Source: Pseudorhizobium tarimense
GTDB taxonomy: Bacteria > Pseudomonadota > Alphaproteobacteria > Rhizobiales > Rhizobiaceae
NCBI RefSeq assembly: GCF_022968135.1
Contig: NZ_JALJRA010000005.1
Location: 1 to 64,000, forward strand
Direction: 5' to 3'
DNA length: 64,000 bases
Of the stretch, positions 1-9,430 are shown one piece after another; positions within the stretch are counted from its first letter, which is position 1, and each line of letters begins with the position of its first letter. Below the pieces are notes generated by a model, which did not search any database, had not been told where the DNA came from, and saw nothing but the letters and a program-made list of their open reading frames with translations. A program made the position numbers and the translations under genes.

Positions 1-59
<59 letters not shown>

Positions 60-72
<13 letters not shown>

Positions 73-119
73 ACGTCCCAACAGTCCCTCAAGCCCCCGC
101 AGCGGGGCTTCTTGCGTTT
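60..119 (+). repeat. Left direct repeat: tRNA 3' end plus terminator (putative attL)
   Basis: The stretch from the tRNA 3' end (GCCCCCGCAACCA) through the terminator hairpin recurs in the same orientation at 46368-46427 with only about five mismatches over roughly 60 bp. Duplication of a tRNA 3' end is the usual trace of tyrosine-recombinase island integration. The copy here completes the functional tRNA. The attL label is inference. Confidence 0.75.
91..119 (+). terminator. Rho-independent-like terminator of tRNA-fMet
   Basis: AAGCCCC (91-97) pairs with GGGGCTT (104-110), forming a seven-base-pair stem with a six-base loop, followed by CTTGCGTTTC. The T tract is weak, so termination efficiency is uncertain. 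Confidence 0.5.
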
Positions 120-300
120 CTGGGCGCCGGAAACCGCAGCTTCTCCCATCAGTTCCTCAAGGACTGCCGTGTGTTCGAGGAAGTCCGGGTTCTTTTTGCC
201 GCAGGCGAACGTCAGGATCGCCGCGCAGGACGATCGCCAGTTCATCACCATTAGGCACCAGCTCGATCCGCGCGACCAGGCCACGTAGGATCTGTGCGAC
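120..300 (-). pseudogene. Relic of a large serine recombinase/resolvase C-terminus
   Basis: Reading the minus strand gives a peptide containing GLVARIELVPNGDELAIVLR, then after a frameshift ILTFACGKKNPDFLE. Both match, from memory, the C-terminal region of resolvase-type recombinases common in Rhizobiales. The reading frame is broken, there is no start, and the upstream part is replaced by transposase sequence. The fragment lies just inside the tRNA end of the island, so it may be left over from an integration or later insertion. It is not expected to be functional. Confidence 0.5.
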
Positions 301-340
301 GCGCGCCCGGGTTTCTGACGAACGGATACGCCGCAGGGTC

Positions 341-469
341 TACCGCTCACGAGATGAAGCCCATCAGGACGTGTTCGACTACATCGAGATGTTCTACAAC
401 CCAAAACGTAAGCACGTCAGCAATTGGATGCTGTCGCCCGTCGAGTTCGAGAAGCAGCAGAAAATCTAA
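341..469 (+). pseudogene. IS3-family transposase (OrfB) C-terminal relic
   Basis: In-frame codons from 341 encode YRSRDEAHQDVFDYIEMFYN and then PKRKH...LSPVEFEKQQ before a stop at 467-469. This is the characteristic C-terminus of IS3-family OrfB integrases (rve domain end). The catalytic DDE core is absent. The sequence GGTGTGTACGAGACTCGGGGC just downstream resembles the inner end of such elements, but no paired terminal repeat is visible, so this is a fragment and not a complete insertion sequence. Confidence 0.7.
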
Positions 470-637
470 CCGAGGGTGTGTACGAGACTCGGGGCTATTC
501 ACGCTGTCAGCTGTTTTTCTCCTTTGATTGTTTCATGATAGAGACTGCAGTGCGTATCGATATCGGAGGATGCCTGTTCCCACAACATCGAGTACGTGAC
601 AATGATTCAGCAACACTGGAACATTCCGGTTGCATCT

Positions 638-1609
638 CTAGCGCAAACCCGCTCGCCATGCCGGCTCGACCAAGGGGCCGCCGGTGAACAGGCGAGCGAA
701 CCGGCCGACGTCCGAAAGCCGCTCGCGATCGTCGAGCGCGAGCGCGGCCCTCAGCGCCTGCCATCGCCACCATGACAGTCCTTCGGGTTTGGCAATCGCT
801 TCGTTTTCGGCGACTGCGGCCGCCGCGCCCCCAGCATGGAACGGCTTCCTGCCGGTCAGCGCGAGATAGGTAACGAGACCAAGCGAGAAGACATCGTCGC
901 CGGAGCTAGGTTCTGCACCGGCGAGCCGCTGCGGCGAGGCGTAGGCAGGGGTCAGGGCGCCAAGACGGCCTAAAATTGCCACCGTATCCTCCTCGCTCAC
1001 CTTGATGGGCCGGGCGACGGGACAGGCGATGTTGAAGTCGATCAGCTTTACCCGTCCGCCGGTTTCGATGAAGATGTTGGCGGGTTTGAGATCGGAATGG
1101 ACCACGCCGCGGCCGTGGGCAAAGGCGAGGGCGGCAGCGACGTCGCGCACCAGTCGGTCGATTTGGGGCAGCGCCAGGCGGTGGCCGTCCGCCTCGCGCA
1201 GGATTTTCGCGAACGACATGCCTTCTAGGTATTCCATCACCATGAAATGCAGCCGGCCCTCGTTGTCCATGTCGTAGACGCGAACGATGTTGGGGTGGAC
1301 GAGGTCGCGGAGACGCCGCGCTTCCCGGTGCATCAGCGATACGAGGTCGTCGCCGACATCGGCGCCGGCGGCCATCACCTTCAGCGCCACCACGGCGTCG
1401 GACAGGCCGGCCCTAATGGCGACGAGATCGCGGGCCTTGTAGACGCGCGACAGGCCGCCGCGCCCGATTTCCTCGAGCAGTTCAAAGCGGCTTCGCAGCG
1501 GCGTCTTGGGTATCTTCAATGCGGCGCGTCGCACAGGAGCGGCTGGCGGCGCCCCCAACCGCATTCCGGGATCTGCCTCGCGTGAAGGGGAGGTGTCCTT
1601 GTCAGCCAC
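638..1609 (-). CDS. T6SS-associated Ser/Thr protein kinase (PpkA/Stk1-like), soluble
   Basis: The predicted product is 323 residues, essentially one bacterial Ser/Thr kinase domain: glycine loop GRGGLSRVY (about 49-57), the VALK lysine (about 77), HSDLKPANIF (171-180) and a metal-binding motif that reads DFN instead of DFG (191-193). No transmembrane segment or C-terminal sensor domain is seen, unlike classical PpkA. The GTG start at 1609 overlaps the stop of pppA by eight bases, which suggests translational coupling; a later ATG at 1564 is an alternative. It is the last gene of the tss operon. By analogy with threonine-phosphorylation pathways it would phosphorylate the Fha protein, opposed by PppA. 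HSD in place of HRD makes it a non-RD kinase, so activity and activation may be atypical. Confidence 0.88.
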   Translation of the reverse strand: MADKDTSPSREADPGMRLGAPPAAPVRRAALKIPKTPLRSRFELLEEIGRGGLSRVYKARDLVAIRAGLSDAVVALKVMAAGADVGDDLVSLMHREARRLRDLVHPNIVRVYDMDNEGRLHFMVMEYLEGMSFAKILREADGHRLALPQIDRLVRDVAAALAFAHGRGVVHSDLKPANIFIETGGRVKLIDFNIACPVARPIKVSEEDTVAILGRLGALTPAYASPQRLAGAEPSSGDDVFSLGLVTYLALTGRKPFHAGGAAAAVAENEAIAKPEGLSWWRWQALRAALALDDRERLSDVGRFARLFTGGPLVEPAWRAGLR

Positions 1610-2291
1610 GGGAATAAACCCATACAAGCACGAGAGTGATGTCGTCCGTCGATCCGCCTGCCACGGATTTTGCAAGCAGCCGGTCGGCGACATTCTCGCC
1701 CCCACCGGCGAGGATGTCGATCAGCGTTTCTTCGGTCATGCCCTTGAGCAGGCCGTCGCTGCAAAGCAGGAAGACGTCGCCATCGGAGAGCTCCACGAGC
1801 CGGCGCTCCACGGCGACCTTACCTGCCGAGCCGACTGCGCGGGTCAGCGCGCCGCTTACGGCCGCATGGTCCTCACTGATCAGGTAGAGCCGGCCGCTCC
1901 GCATCAGGTAGAGGCGCGAATCTCCGACCCACAGGCAGCAGGCATAGCCTTCGCCGACCACAAGCGCGACGACCGTCGAGCCGCTGATGCCGAGCGCCGG
2001 GTTCGCGACGGCCTCGCTGTGCAGGGCGGCATTTGCCTCCTCGATAGCTATCTGGGAGGCAAGAATGCGATCTTCGAAAGCCGCCGGCCGTTCAAGCTTC
2101 TTGGCAAGCGCGGAAACAACGAGATTGCTCGCCCGGTGGCCGTCGCGGTGGCCGCCCATGCCGTCGGCCACGGCGAAGACGTGGGCGTCGACGCTCACCA
2201 GATAAGCGTCCTCGTTGTAAGCGTGGGAATAACCGCGGCGCGTGGCGGCCTCAGCTTCGACAACTGGCTGACCATCCGGCGGCTGGATCAT
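1602..2291 (-). CDS. pppA: PP2C-type Ser/Thr phosphatase PppA (Stp1-like)
   Basis: The 229-residue product is a PPM/PP2C phosphatase. NED (26-28), DGMGGH (43-48), a central GDSRLYL, LCSDGL and the C-terminal GGSTDDITL are the expected metal-binding motifs. Known T6SS homologues dephosphorylate Fha and switch secretion off, in opposition to PpkA. A longer open frame extends upstream, but the ATG at 2291 lies four bases after the tagF stop and gives the normal family length. The gene sits between tagF and the kinase in the same operon, the order seen in P. aeruginosa HSI-II-like clusters (stp1-stk1 after icmF). Confidence 0.93.
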   Translation of the reverse strand: MIQPPDGQPVVEAEAATRRGYSHAYNEDAYLVSVDAHVFAVADGMGGHRDGHRASNLVVSALAKKLERPAAFEDRILASQIAIEEANAALHSEAVANPALGISGSTVVALVVGEGYACCLWVGDSRLYLMRSGRLYLISEDHAAVSGALTRAVGSAGKVAVERRLVELSDGDVFLLCSDGLLKGMTEETLIDILAGGGENVADRLLAKSVAGGSTDDITLVLVWVYSRG

Positions 2292-2295
2292 GTCC

Positions 2296-3030
2296 CTACA
2301 TCCCGTCCTTTGCGCGCGGCTGCCAAAGGCTCCGCCAATTGCCGTGAAACAGCGGCGCCGCGGCCGGTCCTGTCGGAATGCCGCGGGAGACAAGATATTG
2401 CGATCCCATGGTTTCGCCGAGACCGTCGTGCCACCAATGGCATTCCGCCTGTCCGCCCGCAGCGGCGGAGGGAAGGCAAAATGCCTCGGTCGCGGCCACT
2501 GTGTGCCACGCCGGTTCCCCGCCAAGCATTATCGCGGCTGCCTCGTCCTCACGCAGATGCGGTTGCGTTTCGGCCATCGTCCGCGTTCGGCGGGTGAACC
2601 CGGAGCGGGCCGCTTCCAGCGTCGCTAGAAGAAGGTCGCGTTCATGCTGTGCTTCCATGAACCCGAGCATCAGCGGCTCGATCTCATCCATGGCGGCGTC
2701 GAGCGCCGCATCCGGCATAAGCGGCGTGCCGGGGCCGCCGGTCAACAGCATTACGCTGAAGGGAAAGACGCGGCCTGCGCCGTCGACCGAGCCGGCCATC
2801 AGGCCGGCCGCGCCGGCGATACCGCAATCCGGAATACCCTCGGGCAGGAGGAACCGCCAGACGGGAGAGCGCAGCACGGCCTGCGTCCAGTCCGGACCAG
2901 CGTTCTCGCGCGCCTGTGACAGCCAATCGGATACGAAGCCCGCCCACGCTTCCGTCACGCGCGCCGACAGGCCGTGAAACACGAAGTCGCGCGCCGCCGG
3001 AACCTTGCCGAAAAATCCGACGGTTTCCAC
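2296..3030 (-). CDS. tagF: T6SS accessory protein TagF (ImpM, DUF2094)
   Basis: The 244-residue product begins with VGFFGKVPAARDFVF, the diagnostic N-terminus of TagF/ImpM proteins, followed by WAGFVSDWL and a PVWRFLLP segment. TagF proteins in Pseudomonas and Agrobacterium act as post-translational repressors of T6SS assembly, partly through Fha. Here TagF and PppA are separate proteins; Agrobacterium has a TagF-PppA fusion. The gene is 12 bases downstream of tssM and four bases upstream of pppA, so co-transcription is expected. Confidence 0.92.
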   Translation of the reverse strand: METVGFFGKVPAARDFVFHGLSARVTEAWAGFVSDWLSQARENAGPDWTQAVLRSPVWRFLLPEGIPDCGIAGAAGLMAGSVDGAGRVFPFSVMLLTGGPGTPLMPDAALDAAMDEIEPLMLGFMEAQHERDLLLATLEAARSGFTRRTRTMAETQPHLREDEAAAIMLGGEPAWHTVAATEAFCLPSAAAGGQAECHWWHDGLGETMGSQYLVSRGIPTGPAAAPLFHGNWRSLWQPRAKDGM

Positions 3031-3042
3031 GCTCGCGGCCTC

Positions 3043-6000
3043 CTAGAGCGATGGAGGGCAGCGGAAGGAAGCCAGCAGTCCGCCGTTGAAGGGATTGATG
3101 AGGCTTGCTGCCCTCAACTTGAACGTGGCGCTGATTTTTTCCTTCTCTTCCTTGTTGTTCGCGACCGTTTTCGTGATTTCCTTCGAGATGCCGAATTCGA
3201 ACAGTTCCTGTCCAGCGGTCCGCGACAGGTTGGAACTTGTCAGCATGCGGAAGACGGCCCAGTTGCCGGTCTTTTCCACCGTCTCCGAGGTGTTGTCGAG
3301 CAGCGTGATGCGGAGCACCGCTGTGCTCGCGTCGCGCTTGCTCGGCCAGACGTAGTCCTGCGCGCGGATCGGGCCATGACGGTATAGCATCTCGACGTCG
3401 TCGAGGATGAAGGCCGATCGCAGCGCCTTCGGATCGAGATAAACGGGCTCGACAGTGAACTTGACTTCCGGCGCGGTGCCGGCCGCGCCGAAGAAGGCGT
3501 CGCGGATCTGCTGCGCCCGGGCAAACTGGCCTAGCGCCTGTTGTGACAGCCCGATGCCGCTGCCGCGCTCGTCGATCGGCACGATCTGCCGTCCCTGAAC
3601 GACGACGAAGGGCGAGAGATTGTCCTTGTAGAACTGGTCGATGATCCCGGCCGGCTTGAAGATGTCAGCAAAATCCTGCAGCGACACCTCGTCTGGCGAG
3701 GCGGCGGCGAAGGGATAACGGTCGCTCAGCATCATGTCGCAGACAGGCAGCACCTCCTGCTGCCAGCGCTGGTTGACATGGTTGTAGGCGAGCCGGCGCA
3801 ACAGCATCCAGGTGCGGTTGCTGACGAACTCCACCATCGGCCTGACCGGAGTCGGCTTGGTGGAGGCCTCCGCCCTCAGGCGCGAGAAGCTGTCGTTGGT
3901 CGGGCTTTCCGCCCGCTGCAGCACAAAGTCGAACGCGGCCGCTTCCGGGCTCGGTGCCGAGGCGATGCTGGCGACCGTGCCGTAGAGGTCGGCGAACAAC
4001 TGCTGTACCTGGCCGAGGCTCTGGCCGCCCTGCGGACCGACCAAGGCGGTCAGCGGCGTGAAGGCATCGTGGATAGTGGTGCCCGGCCAGGGCGCGTCGC
4101 CGAAGGCGGTGGATAGCGCGGTCTGCGCCAGCGCGTCGGTGACGGCGCCGGCCACCGGCTGGGCGACGCCCGGTGGCGTCACGGCCTGCGCCGCCTGTTC
4201 GGCTGCGCTCGGCTCGGTGCTGGCGCCCGGAAGCGGCAGTTCAGTATTCTCGCGCAGTTTCGCCAGAAGTGCGATCAGCGGTGACTGAGGGCTCGACAGG
4301 TCGCGCAGTACGCCCTGGCCTCGGTTCAGCGTGTCGAAATCGGCGACCTTCACCTGACTCACCGCATCACGCCAGACGGCGATGTAGTCGCGCACGTAGC
4401 TGGCGGCGATCTCCTTGGCCAGCTGCTGATAGGTGTTGCTATCGAGGCCGCTGTCTCCCAGCACCCAGTCGGTGCCGGTGGAACTGCGGATATATTCCGG
4501 CAGCCGGGGCATGAAGAACTGGTAGAATCCGTTCTTGGTGTAGAAGCCGGGAATAACGCCGTTGCCACCCGCGGACGCATCGACCTGCAGGACCCCAGGG
4601 CCGAGGATGTTGACGATGCTGATCGGCGGCAGCTGGTACCGTCGCTCGGCGTCCGCTACCATGCGGGCATAGATGTCGGCGGCCTGCGGGATCTCGTTGA
4701 GGCGGACGCGTGCCGCCTGCACGGTGGGCTGGTCGGTAGCCACCGTTCCCGGCAGCAGCTCGACCAGCCGCTCGCTGTGCCGGTCCATCCGTTGCCGGGC
4801 GTCAGGCGACAGCACGAAAGCAGCCTCGTTCTGGCGCTGAAACTCGGTCTCGACGCGGCCGCGTTCATATTTCTGGCCGGTGGTCAGCATGAGATAAGTC
4901 TCGAGCTGGTCGCGCAGCAGCAGGTTGTTGGGATCGGCCGAGCTCGACAGAAGCTGGATCTGGGTCTGCAGCCGGGCGACGGCGGAAGGCAGGAGATAAC
5001 TGCGGAGCAGCTTGTCGTAAGTGCCGACCACGGCTGCTTCGAGTTTCGGCCGGGCGTTGATCGCCAGCACGTCCGGCAGGCCCCAGACCGGCCGCACCAT
5101 GTCCCTCAACTCGCGGGTGCTGTCGAGGATCGGCAGAATTCCCTCGAGCGTCCGGCTGCCGCCGGCCTGCGCGATGTCGGCGGCGATCCTTTCGGCGGAG
5201 GCGTCGGCCCGCTTGATCAGGTCGAGCGAGAAGTCGAGGCCGGCCAGCCAGTAACCGCAGAGCAGCAGGGTCACCGCGCCGATGCCGGCATAGGCGCCGG
5301 TCCGCGCCATCGCCAACCGGCGCTCCAGTCTCGTGTTGCGGCCGACCAGGTTCTGTTCGGCGAACACGATGTCGGTCAGGAGCTTCTTGATGAAGTATGC
5401 CTTGCCCTTGCCGCTCATCGGAGGCTGGTGGCTGGGGGCTAGCGCGAAGCTGCGGCCCATGGCGCCGAGCAGGCGGTCGAAGGGCGTACCTTCCTGCGTG
5501 CCCGAGGTGAAATAGACACCACGCAGCAGCGGCTGGGCCTCGTAACGGTTGAGGCGGAAAACATCGCTGATAAAGCCGCGCAAGACGTTCGACAGCGAAG
5601 AAAACTCGTGCGGGAAACCGTAGATGCGGCAACGGCGGCCGTTGTTGCGCTCGACCGCCAGCTTGGCCGGCAGCCGCTTCTCGATCCGGTCGACGAGGTC
5701 GGCGAAGCCGGTCTCAAAGGCGCCGCCAAAGGTCATCTGGTCTTCGTCGCGCGGGAAGGTGATGCCCCAGACCTGCTCGCGGTCTGTTTCCGTGGCGTCG
5801 TCGAAAAACTCCTCGAAGCCAGCGATCAAATCACATTTGGTCAGGAGGACGTAAACCGGCAGCCGCATCTCGAAGTTGCGATGAAGCTCGCGAAGGCGCT
5901 GACGCAGGATCTCTGCATGGCGTTGCCGTTCGGACTCGCTGGCGAGCGCGATGTCCGCGATGCTGATCGCCAACAATACGCCGTTGACCGGTCTGCGACT

Positions 6001-6648
6001 GCGATTTTGCTTCAGGATTTTCAAGAAGCCGCCCCAGGCGGCGGCGTCCACGCCCTGGTTAACGTCCTGGGTGGTGTAGCGGCCGGCGGTGTCGATCAGC
6101 ACTGCGTCGTTGGAGATCCACCAGTCGCAATAGCGAGTGCCGCCCATCCCCTGCAGCGCGGCCGTGCCGTCTTCGGCGAGCGGGAATTCGAGACCGGAAT
6201 TCTGCAGGATCGTGGTCTTGCCCGTGCCGGGCGGGCCGATGATGATGTACCACGGCAGGTCGAACATGTATTCGCGCTTGCGGCGCCCGTCGAGCGGCCG
6301 GTCGCGCAGGGTCGTCAGGGTCTTTTCGAAGCGTTCGCGGATCAGTTCGACCTCATCGGACGACATGCTGCCGCCCATCGACACCAGCTCGTCATTGGCA
6401 AGCATCGAATTGATCAGCAGTGCATTGGCGCGCCGAGCGAGGAAATAGCGCAGGAACGTGACGATAAAGAACGTCGCCACGGCGCCGATCGCAACGGACA
6501 GGCGTACGATATCTCCGGCGAACGGCTGGTAGCCGGCAATGGTGATGGACGCGCCGAATACCCAGAACAGCGTCGCCAGGAACACCAGCAACATCAGGAT
6601 GACGAGGTTTGACAGGCGCAGCAGATTAGAGATGTAGGTCCTCAGCAT
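3043..6648 (-). CDS. tssM: T6SS inner-membrane complex protein TssM (IcmF/VasK)
   Basis: The 1201-residue protein has the TssM layout: two N-terminal membrane segments (about 12-35 and 48-70), a cytoplasmic ATPase-like domain with an intact Walker A motif GPPGTGKT (138-145), a third membrane segment near 455-475 and a long periplasmic region ending in a beta-rich C-terminus. TssM links TssL in the inner membrane to the TssJ lipoprotein. The start is nine bases after tssL. Alanine/proline-rich residues around 790-830 form a probable linker. Confidence 0.97.
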   Translation of the reverse strand: MLRTYISNLLRLSNLVILMLLVFLATLFWVFGASITIAGYQPFAGDIVRLSVAIGAVATFFIVTFLRYFLARRANALLINSMLANDELVSMGGSMSSDEVELIRERFEKTLTTLRDRPLDGRRKREYMFDLPWYIIIGPPGTGKTTILQNSGLEFPLAEDGTAALQGMGGTRYCDWWISNDAVLIDTAGRYTTQDVNQGVDAAAWGGFLKILKQNRSRRPVNGVLLAISIADIALASESERQRHAEILRQRLRELHRNFEMRLPVYVLLTKCDLIAGFEEFFDDATETDREQVWGITFPRDEDQMTFGGAFETGFADLVDRIEKRLPAKLAVERNNGRRCRIYGFPHEFSSLSNVLRGFISDVFRLNRYEAQPLLRGVYFTSGTQEGTPFDRLLGAMGRSFALAPSHQPPMSGKGKAYFIKKLLTDIVFAEQNLVGRNTRLERRLAMARTGAYAGIGAVTLLLCGYWLAGLDFSLDLIKRADASAERIAADIAQAGGSRTLEGILPILDSTRELRDMVRPVWGLPDVLAINARPKLEAAVVGTYDKLLRSYLLPSAVARLQTQIQLLSSSADPNNLLLRDQLETYLMLTTGQKYERGRVETEFQRQNEAAFVLSPDARQRMDRHSERLVELLPGTVATDQPTVQAARVRLNEIPQAADIYARMVADAERRYQLPPISIVNILGPGVLQVDASAGGNGVIPGFYTKNGFYQFFMPRLPEYIRSSTGTDWVLGDSGLDSNTYQQLAKEIAASYVRDYIAVWRDAVSQVKVADFDTLNRGQGVLRDLSSPQSPLIALLAKLRENTELPLPGASTEPSAAEQAAQAVTPPGVAQPVAGAVTDALAQTALSTAFGDAPWPGTTIHDAFTPLTALVGPQGGQSLGQVQQLFADLYGTVASIASAPSPEAAAFDFVLQRAESPTNDSFSRLRAEASTKPTPVRPMVEFVSNRTWMLLRRLAYNHVNQRWQQEVLPVCDMMLSDRYPFAAASPDEVSLQDFADIFKPAGIIDQFYKDNLSPFVVVQGRQIVPIDERGSGIGLSQQALGQFARAQQIRDAFFGAAGTAPEVKFTVEPVYLDPKALRSAFILDDVEMLYRHGPIRAQDYVWPSKRDASTAVLRITLLDNTSETVEKTGNWAVFRMLTSSNLSRTAGQELFEFGISKEITKTVANNKEEKEKISATFKLRAASLINPFNGGLLASFRCPPSL

Positions 6649-6657
6649 GTCGACATC

Positions 6658-7548
6658 CTAGCCCGGCGTAAGCGCCGCGATTTTCGACAGCACCGGTGTA
6701 AGCGCGCCCGAAAGATGGAATTCCAGCGAAAGAAAGACCACGACGAGGAACAGGGCGGCGATGGTCGCGACCATCCACAGCGGCATGAAGGCGCGCACTT
6801 TCTTGCCACCGCGCTCGCCTCTCGTCACGCGCGAGAGCGGCTGGTCGCTCGCCGCCTCGGTCGAAACGCGGCGGATGGTGCGCGAGATCTCGTTACGCAG
6901 ATCCTCGAGCTGGTCGCGGCCCCGCTCCAGCACCCGGAAGCGGCCCTCGAAGCCGAGCATCAGACATGCGTGAATGAGCAGCAAAAGCGGCAGGCGCTGC
7001 GCTGCCGACTGCTTCACGCGATCAAGAATGACGAAGACCTTCTCGCCGCCCCAGGTCTCGTTGTGGTAGTGGTTGAGCAGGCTGTTCGAGCTCCATTCGC
7101 TGCGGCTGCCCCATGGGGTCATCAGCACGGTCTCGTCGATGGTCGAGCACAGCACGTAGCGCGCCGCGATGATATCGCCTGCCTCTAAACCCTGTTTCTG
7201 GGCCAGTTGCTGGAACCGGTCCATTTCCTCGATCACCTGACGGCGGAGCGCCGCCACGTCGGCGCGCTCGGTCGACGCGCGAAGCTGCGCGGCGATCAGG
7301 AGCAGCGGTGCAGCCGACCGCACCAGCCGCCGTTCCGGCGCGCTATCAAGTTGCTGTACGAGAGCGACGGCACTTTGCAGCGAATTGCCGTCGGATGCCG
7401 GCGCGGAGGGGGACGTGTCCGGTTGCTGGCGGATCACGACGGTCGGCTCGTCGCCGCCGGCATCGACCCCGCCAAGCGCGGTGCGCGCCCTCGGGCTCAA
7501 CTGGCGGAATACGGTCGGGGCGTCGTGATCGTCGCCGGACATGCTCAT
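6658..7548 (-). CDS. tssL: T6SS inner-membrane protein TssL (DotU)
   Basis: The 296-residue product has a disordered N-terminus of about 60 residues, the cytoplasmic DotU domain (IIAARYVLCSTIDETVL, SLLNHYHNETWGGEKVF) and a single C-terminal membrane anchor around 255-278. It carries no OmpA/peptidoglycan-binding extension, so wall anchoring must come from elsewhere. It partners TssM and TssK. The start ATG overlaps the tssK stop (ATGA). Confidence 0.96.
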   Translation of the reverse strand: MSMSGDDHDAPTVFRQLSPRARTALGGVDAGGDEPTVVIRQQPDTSPSAPASDGNSLQSAVALVQQLDSAPERRLVRSAAPLLLIAAQLRASTERADVAALRRQVIEEMDRFQQLAQKQGLEAGDIIAARYVLCSTIDETVLMTPWGSRSEWSSNSLLNHYHNETWGGEKVFVILDRVKQSAAQRLPLLLLIHACLMLGFEGRFRVLERGRDQLEDLRNEISRTIRRVSTEAASDQPLSRVTRGERGGKKVRAFMPLWMVATIAALFLVVVFLSLEFHLSGALTPVLSKIAALTPG

Positions 7549-8939
7549 GCGCCGGCCTCCCGCTGGATGGCCCAGAGTTCGAGTGCGAGTCCCGGATAGT
7601 CACCGCTGATATGCAGGGCGATCGCCGCGGAGTCACGGAAGCGCGCCCACAGCGGATTGCGGGTGTCGACCTCATAGTAGACGGCGTTCTGGATGAACGG
7701 GATTTCCCGCGGCGCAACCGAAAGCGGCTGGATTGCAATTCCCGGAAGCTGGAGGTTGACGAGATCGCGGATCTGCTCGACCGGGCCGATCTTGATCTGG
7801 ATCGGCAATTGCTGGCGCACGATCTCCAGCGCGACGTTCGCCCTGGCGATCAGGATGAAGCGCCGGTCGACGAAGGTCATGCGATCCTCGATCTGGCCGA
7901 GCCAGATGCCGAAATCGCGCTCGCCGAGCGGGATGCTGATGGCGTTACGCTCGACGATCACGCTCAGCATGTTACGCAGGATGGCGAGCAGCGGTTCGAA
8001 CGTGGCCCTCAGATCGAGGTGCTGGTAGAAGGGAAACTCCGGCGGGAGGCGCGAGGGCGCGGCATAGGCGGAGATTTCCGCGGCGAGCGCTACGATGTCG
8101 CGATAGACGCTCTCCGGATCGTGCAGGCCGATGCGCAGCGAATGGGCGAGCGTCGCCTCGAAGCGGTTGGTGATGCCGAGCGTCATGATGTCGAGCATGC
8201 CCGAGCGGCCGTCGCCGCCCTGACCTGCGGCGCCGGCGGCGAGCGAGGCGGCGCGGCTGCGCAGCAGGCCGCGGATCTGCTCGATGATCGACACCAGCCG
8301 ACGGCTGGCGCCGGTCGCGGTCACCGGTGGGATGAAGCTTTCCGACAGGGTCACCTGGTTCAGCGTGTCAACCGCGTCGATCTCCGCAATGGGCAGGATG
8401 GTCATCTCGTCGAGCGGCGGGCCCTCCAGTACGATGCGTGCGTTGAGCAGCCCGACTGAGATGTCGGCCGCCGCGCGCGCCGCGCGGGTGGTGTCGATCG
8501 CCTGGACCGCGCTGTTGCGGAAGCGCTGCGTGCCACCGTCGGTTTCGGCGACCTCGACGCCGCCTGGCGTGCGGATCGGCAGCGCCAGGAACACGCGCTT
8601 GCCCTGTACCTGCGGGCCGACATGGACGGCGGCCGGAAGTGGTTGCTTCTCCGGCGCGGCGTAGGCGGTGCCATCAGCGAAGACGACGTCGATCTCCGCG
8701 AGGCGGACTTGTCCGACCTTCAGCGCGTCGAGGTCGAATTCCAGTTTGCGGATACCCCACGGAAAGGGCATGAGCGACGTCACGCGCTGGTCGAGATTGC
8801 TTTCGATCCAGCGGTCGTATTGCTGCAGATGCTGCGGCCTCAGGAACATGCCCTCGAGCCAGAGCGGCTTACCTGTCGATGTCAACCGGACCCCCTCGGG
8901 GCCGGTGGCCCCTGCAATGCCCTCGAAAAATTCACTCAC
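7545..8939 (-). CDS. tssK: T6SS baseplate protein TssK
   Basis: The 464-residue protein contains the TssK hallmark PLWLEGMFLRPQHLQQYDRW near its N-terminus, and has normal family length. TssK trimers connect the baseplate (TssF/G/E) to the membrane complex. The start ATG overlaps the tssJ stop and its own stop overlaps the tssL start, both as ATGA, implying coupled translation of J-K-L. Confidence 0.97.
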   Translation of the reverse strand: MSEFFEGIAGATGPEGVRLTSTGKPLWLEGMFLRPQHLQQYDRWIESNLDQRVTSLMPFPWGIRKLEFDLDALKVGQVRLAEIDVVFADGTAYAAPEKQPLPAAVHVGPQVQGKRVFLALPIRTPGGVEVAETDGGTQRFRNSAVQAIDTTRAARAAADISVGLLNARIVLEGPPLDEMTILPIAEIDAVDTLNQVTLSESFIPPVTATGASRRLVSIIEQIRGLLRSRAASLAAGAAGQGGDGRSGMLDIMTLGITNRFEATLAHSLRIGLHDPESVYRDIVALAAEISAYAAPSRLPPEFPFYQHLDLRATFEPLLAILRNMLSVIVERNAISIPLGERDFGIWLGQIEDRMTFVDRRFILIARANVALEIVRQQLPIQIKIGPVEQIRDLVNLQLPGIAIQPLSVAPREIPFIQNAVYYEVDTRNPLWARFRDSAAIALHISGDYPGLALELWAIQREAGA

Positions 8940-9430
8940 GCACCCGACTTGCCGAAGGTGAACCGCGAATACTTTTGAATCCGCACGGCGAGGCTGGTGA
9001 TGTAGACCATGAAACGGTTCTGCTTGCTCTTCTTGAGCTCAACGCTATCGCGCCAAGTTGCAGATTGGATGTCACGGAAGCTGACGACCACGCCGATATA
9101 GGCAGCCTCGCTGGAAATCCTGGAGTCGTACTTCTTCTCGGTACCCGGCGTAAGCTCGTATTCCCGGCTCGATATCAGGTCCGCGCCCAGCAGCTTGGCG
9201 TCGTCGTCGAAGTCGAAGAAGCTCGCATTGTTGAAGGCCTTGATGCCCTTCAGCTCGTAGATTCGGACGACGACGGGAGAGGGCTCGCCGGCCTCCCCCG
9301 GGTTTATGTTGGCATCGGCGCTGATGGAGACTTCCACCGGGGTCGGCTTCGGAAGGCCGCTGCAGGCGGCAAGCACGATAGCGAGAGACAACCCGGCCAT
9401 GATGAGGAGGTTGCGACGCAAAAGACTCAT
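8936..9430 (-). CDS. tssJ: T6SS outer-membrane lipoprotein TssJ
   Basis: The 164-residue product has a lipoprotein signal peptide (basic MSLLRRN, hydrophobic core, lipobox LAAC with Cys23) and the TssJ transthyretin-like core, including VVRIYELKGIKAFNNASFF and FFDFDDDAKLLGADL. TssJ is anchored in the outer membrane and binds the TssM periplasmic tip. It overlaps fha upstream and tssK downstream by four bases each. Confidence 0.95.
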   Translation of the reverse strand: MSLLRRNLLIMAGLSLAIVLAACSGLPKPTPVEVSISADANINPGEAGEPSPVVVRIYELKGIKAFNNASFFDFDDDAKLLGADLISSREYELTPGTEKKYDSRISSEAAYIGVVVSFRDIQSATWRDSVELKKSKQNRFMVYITSLAVRIQKYSRFTFGKSGA

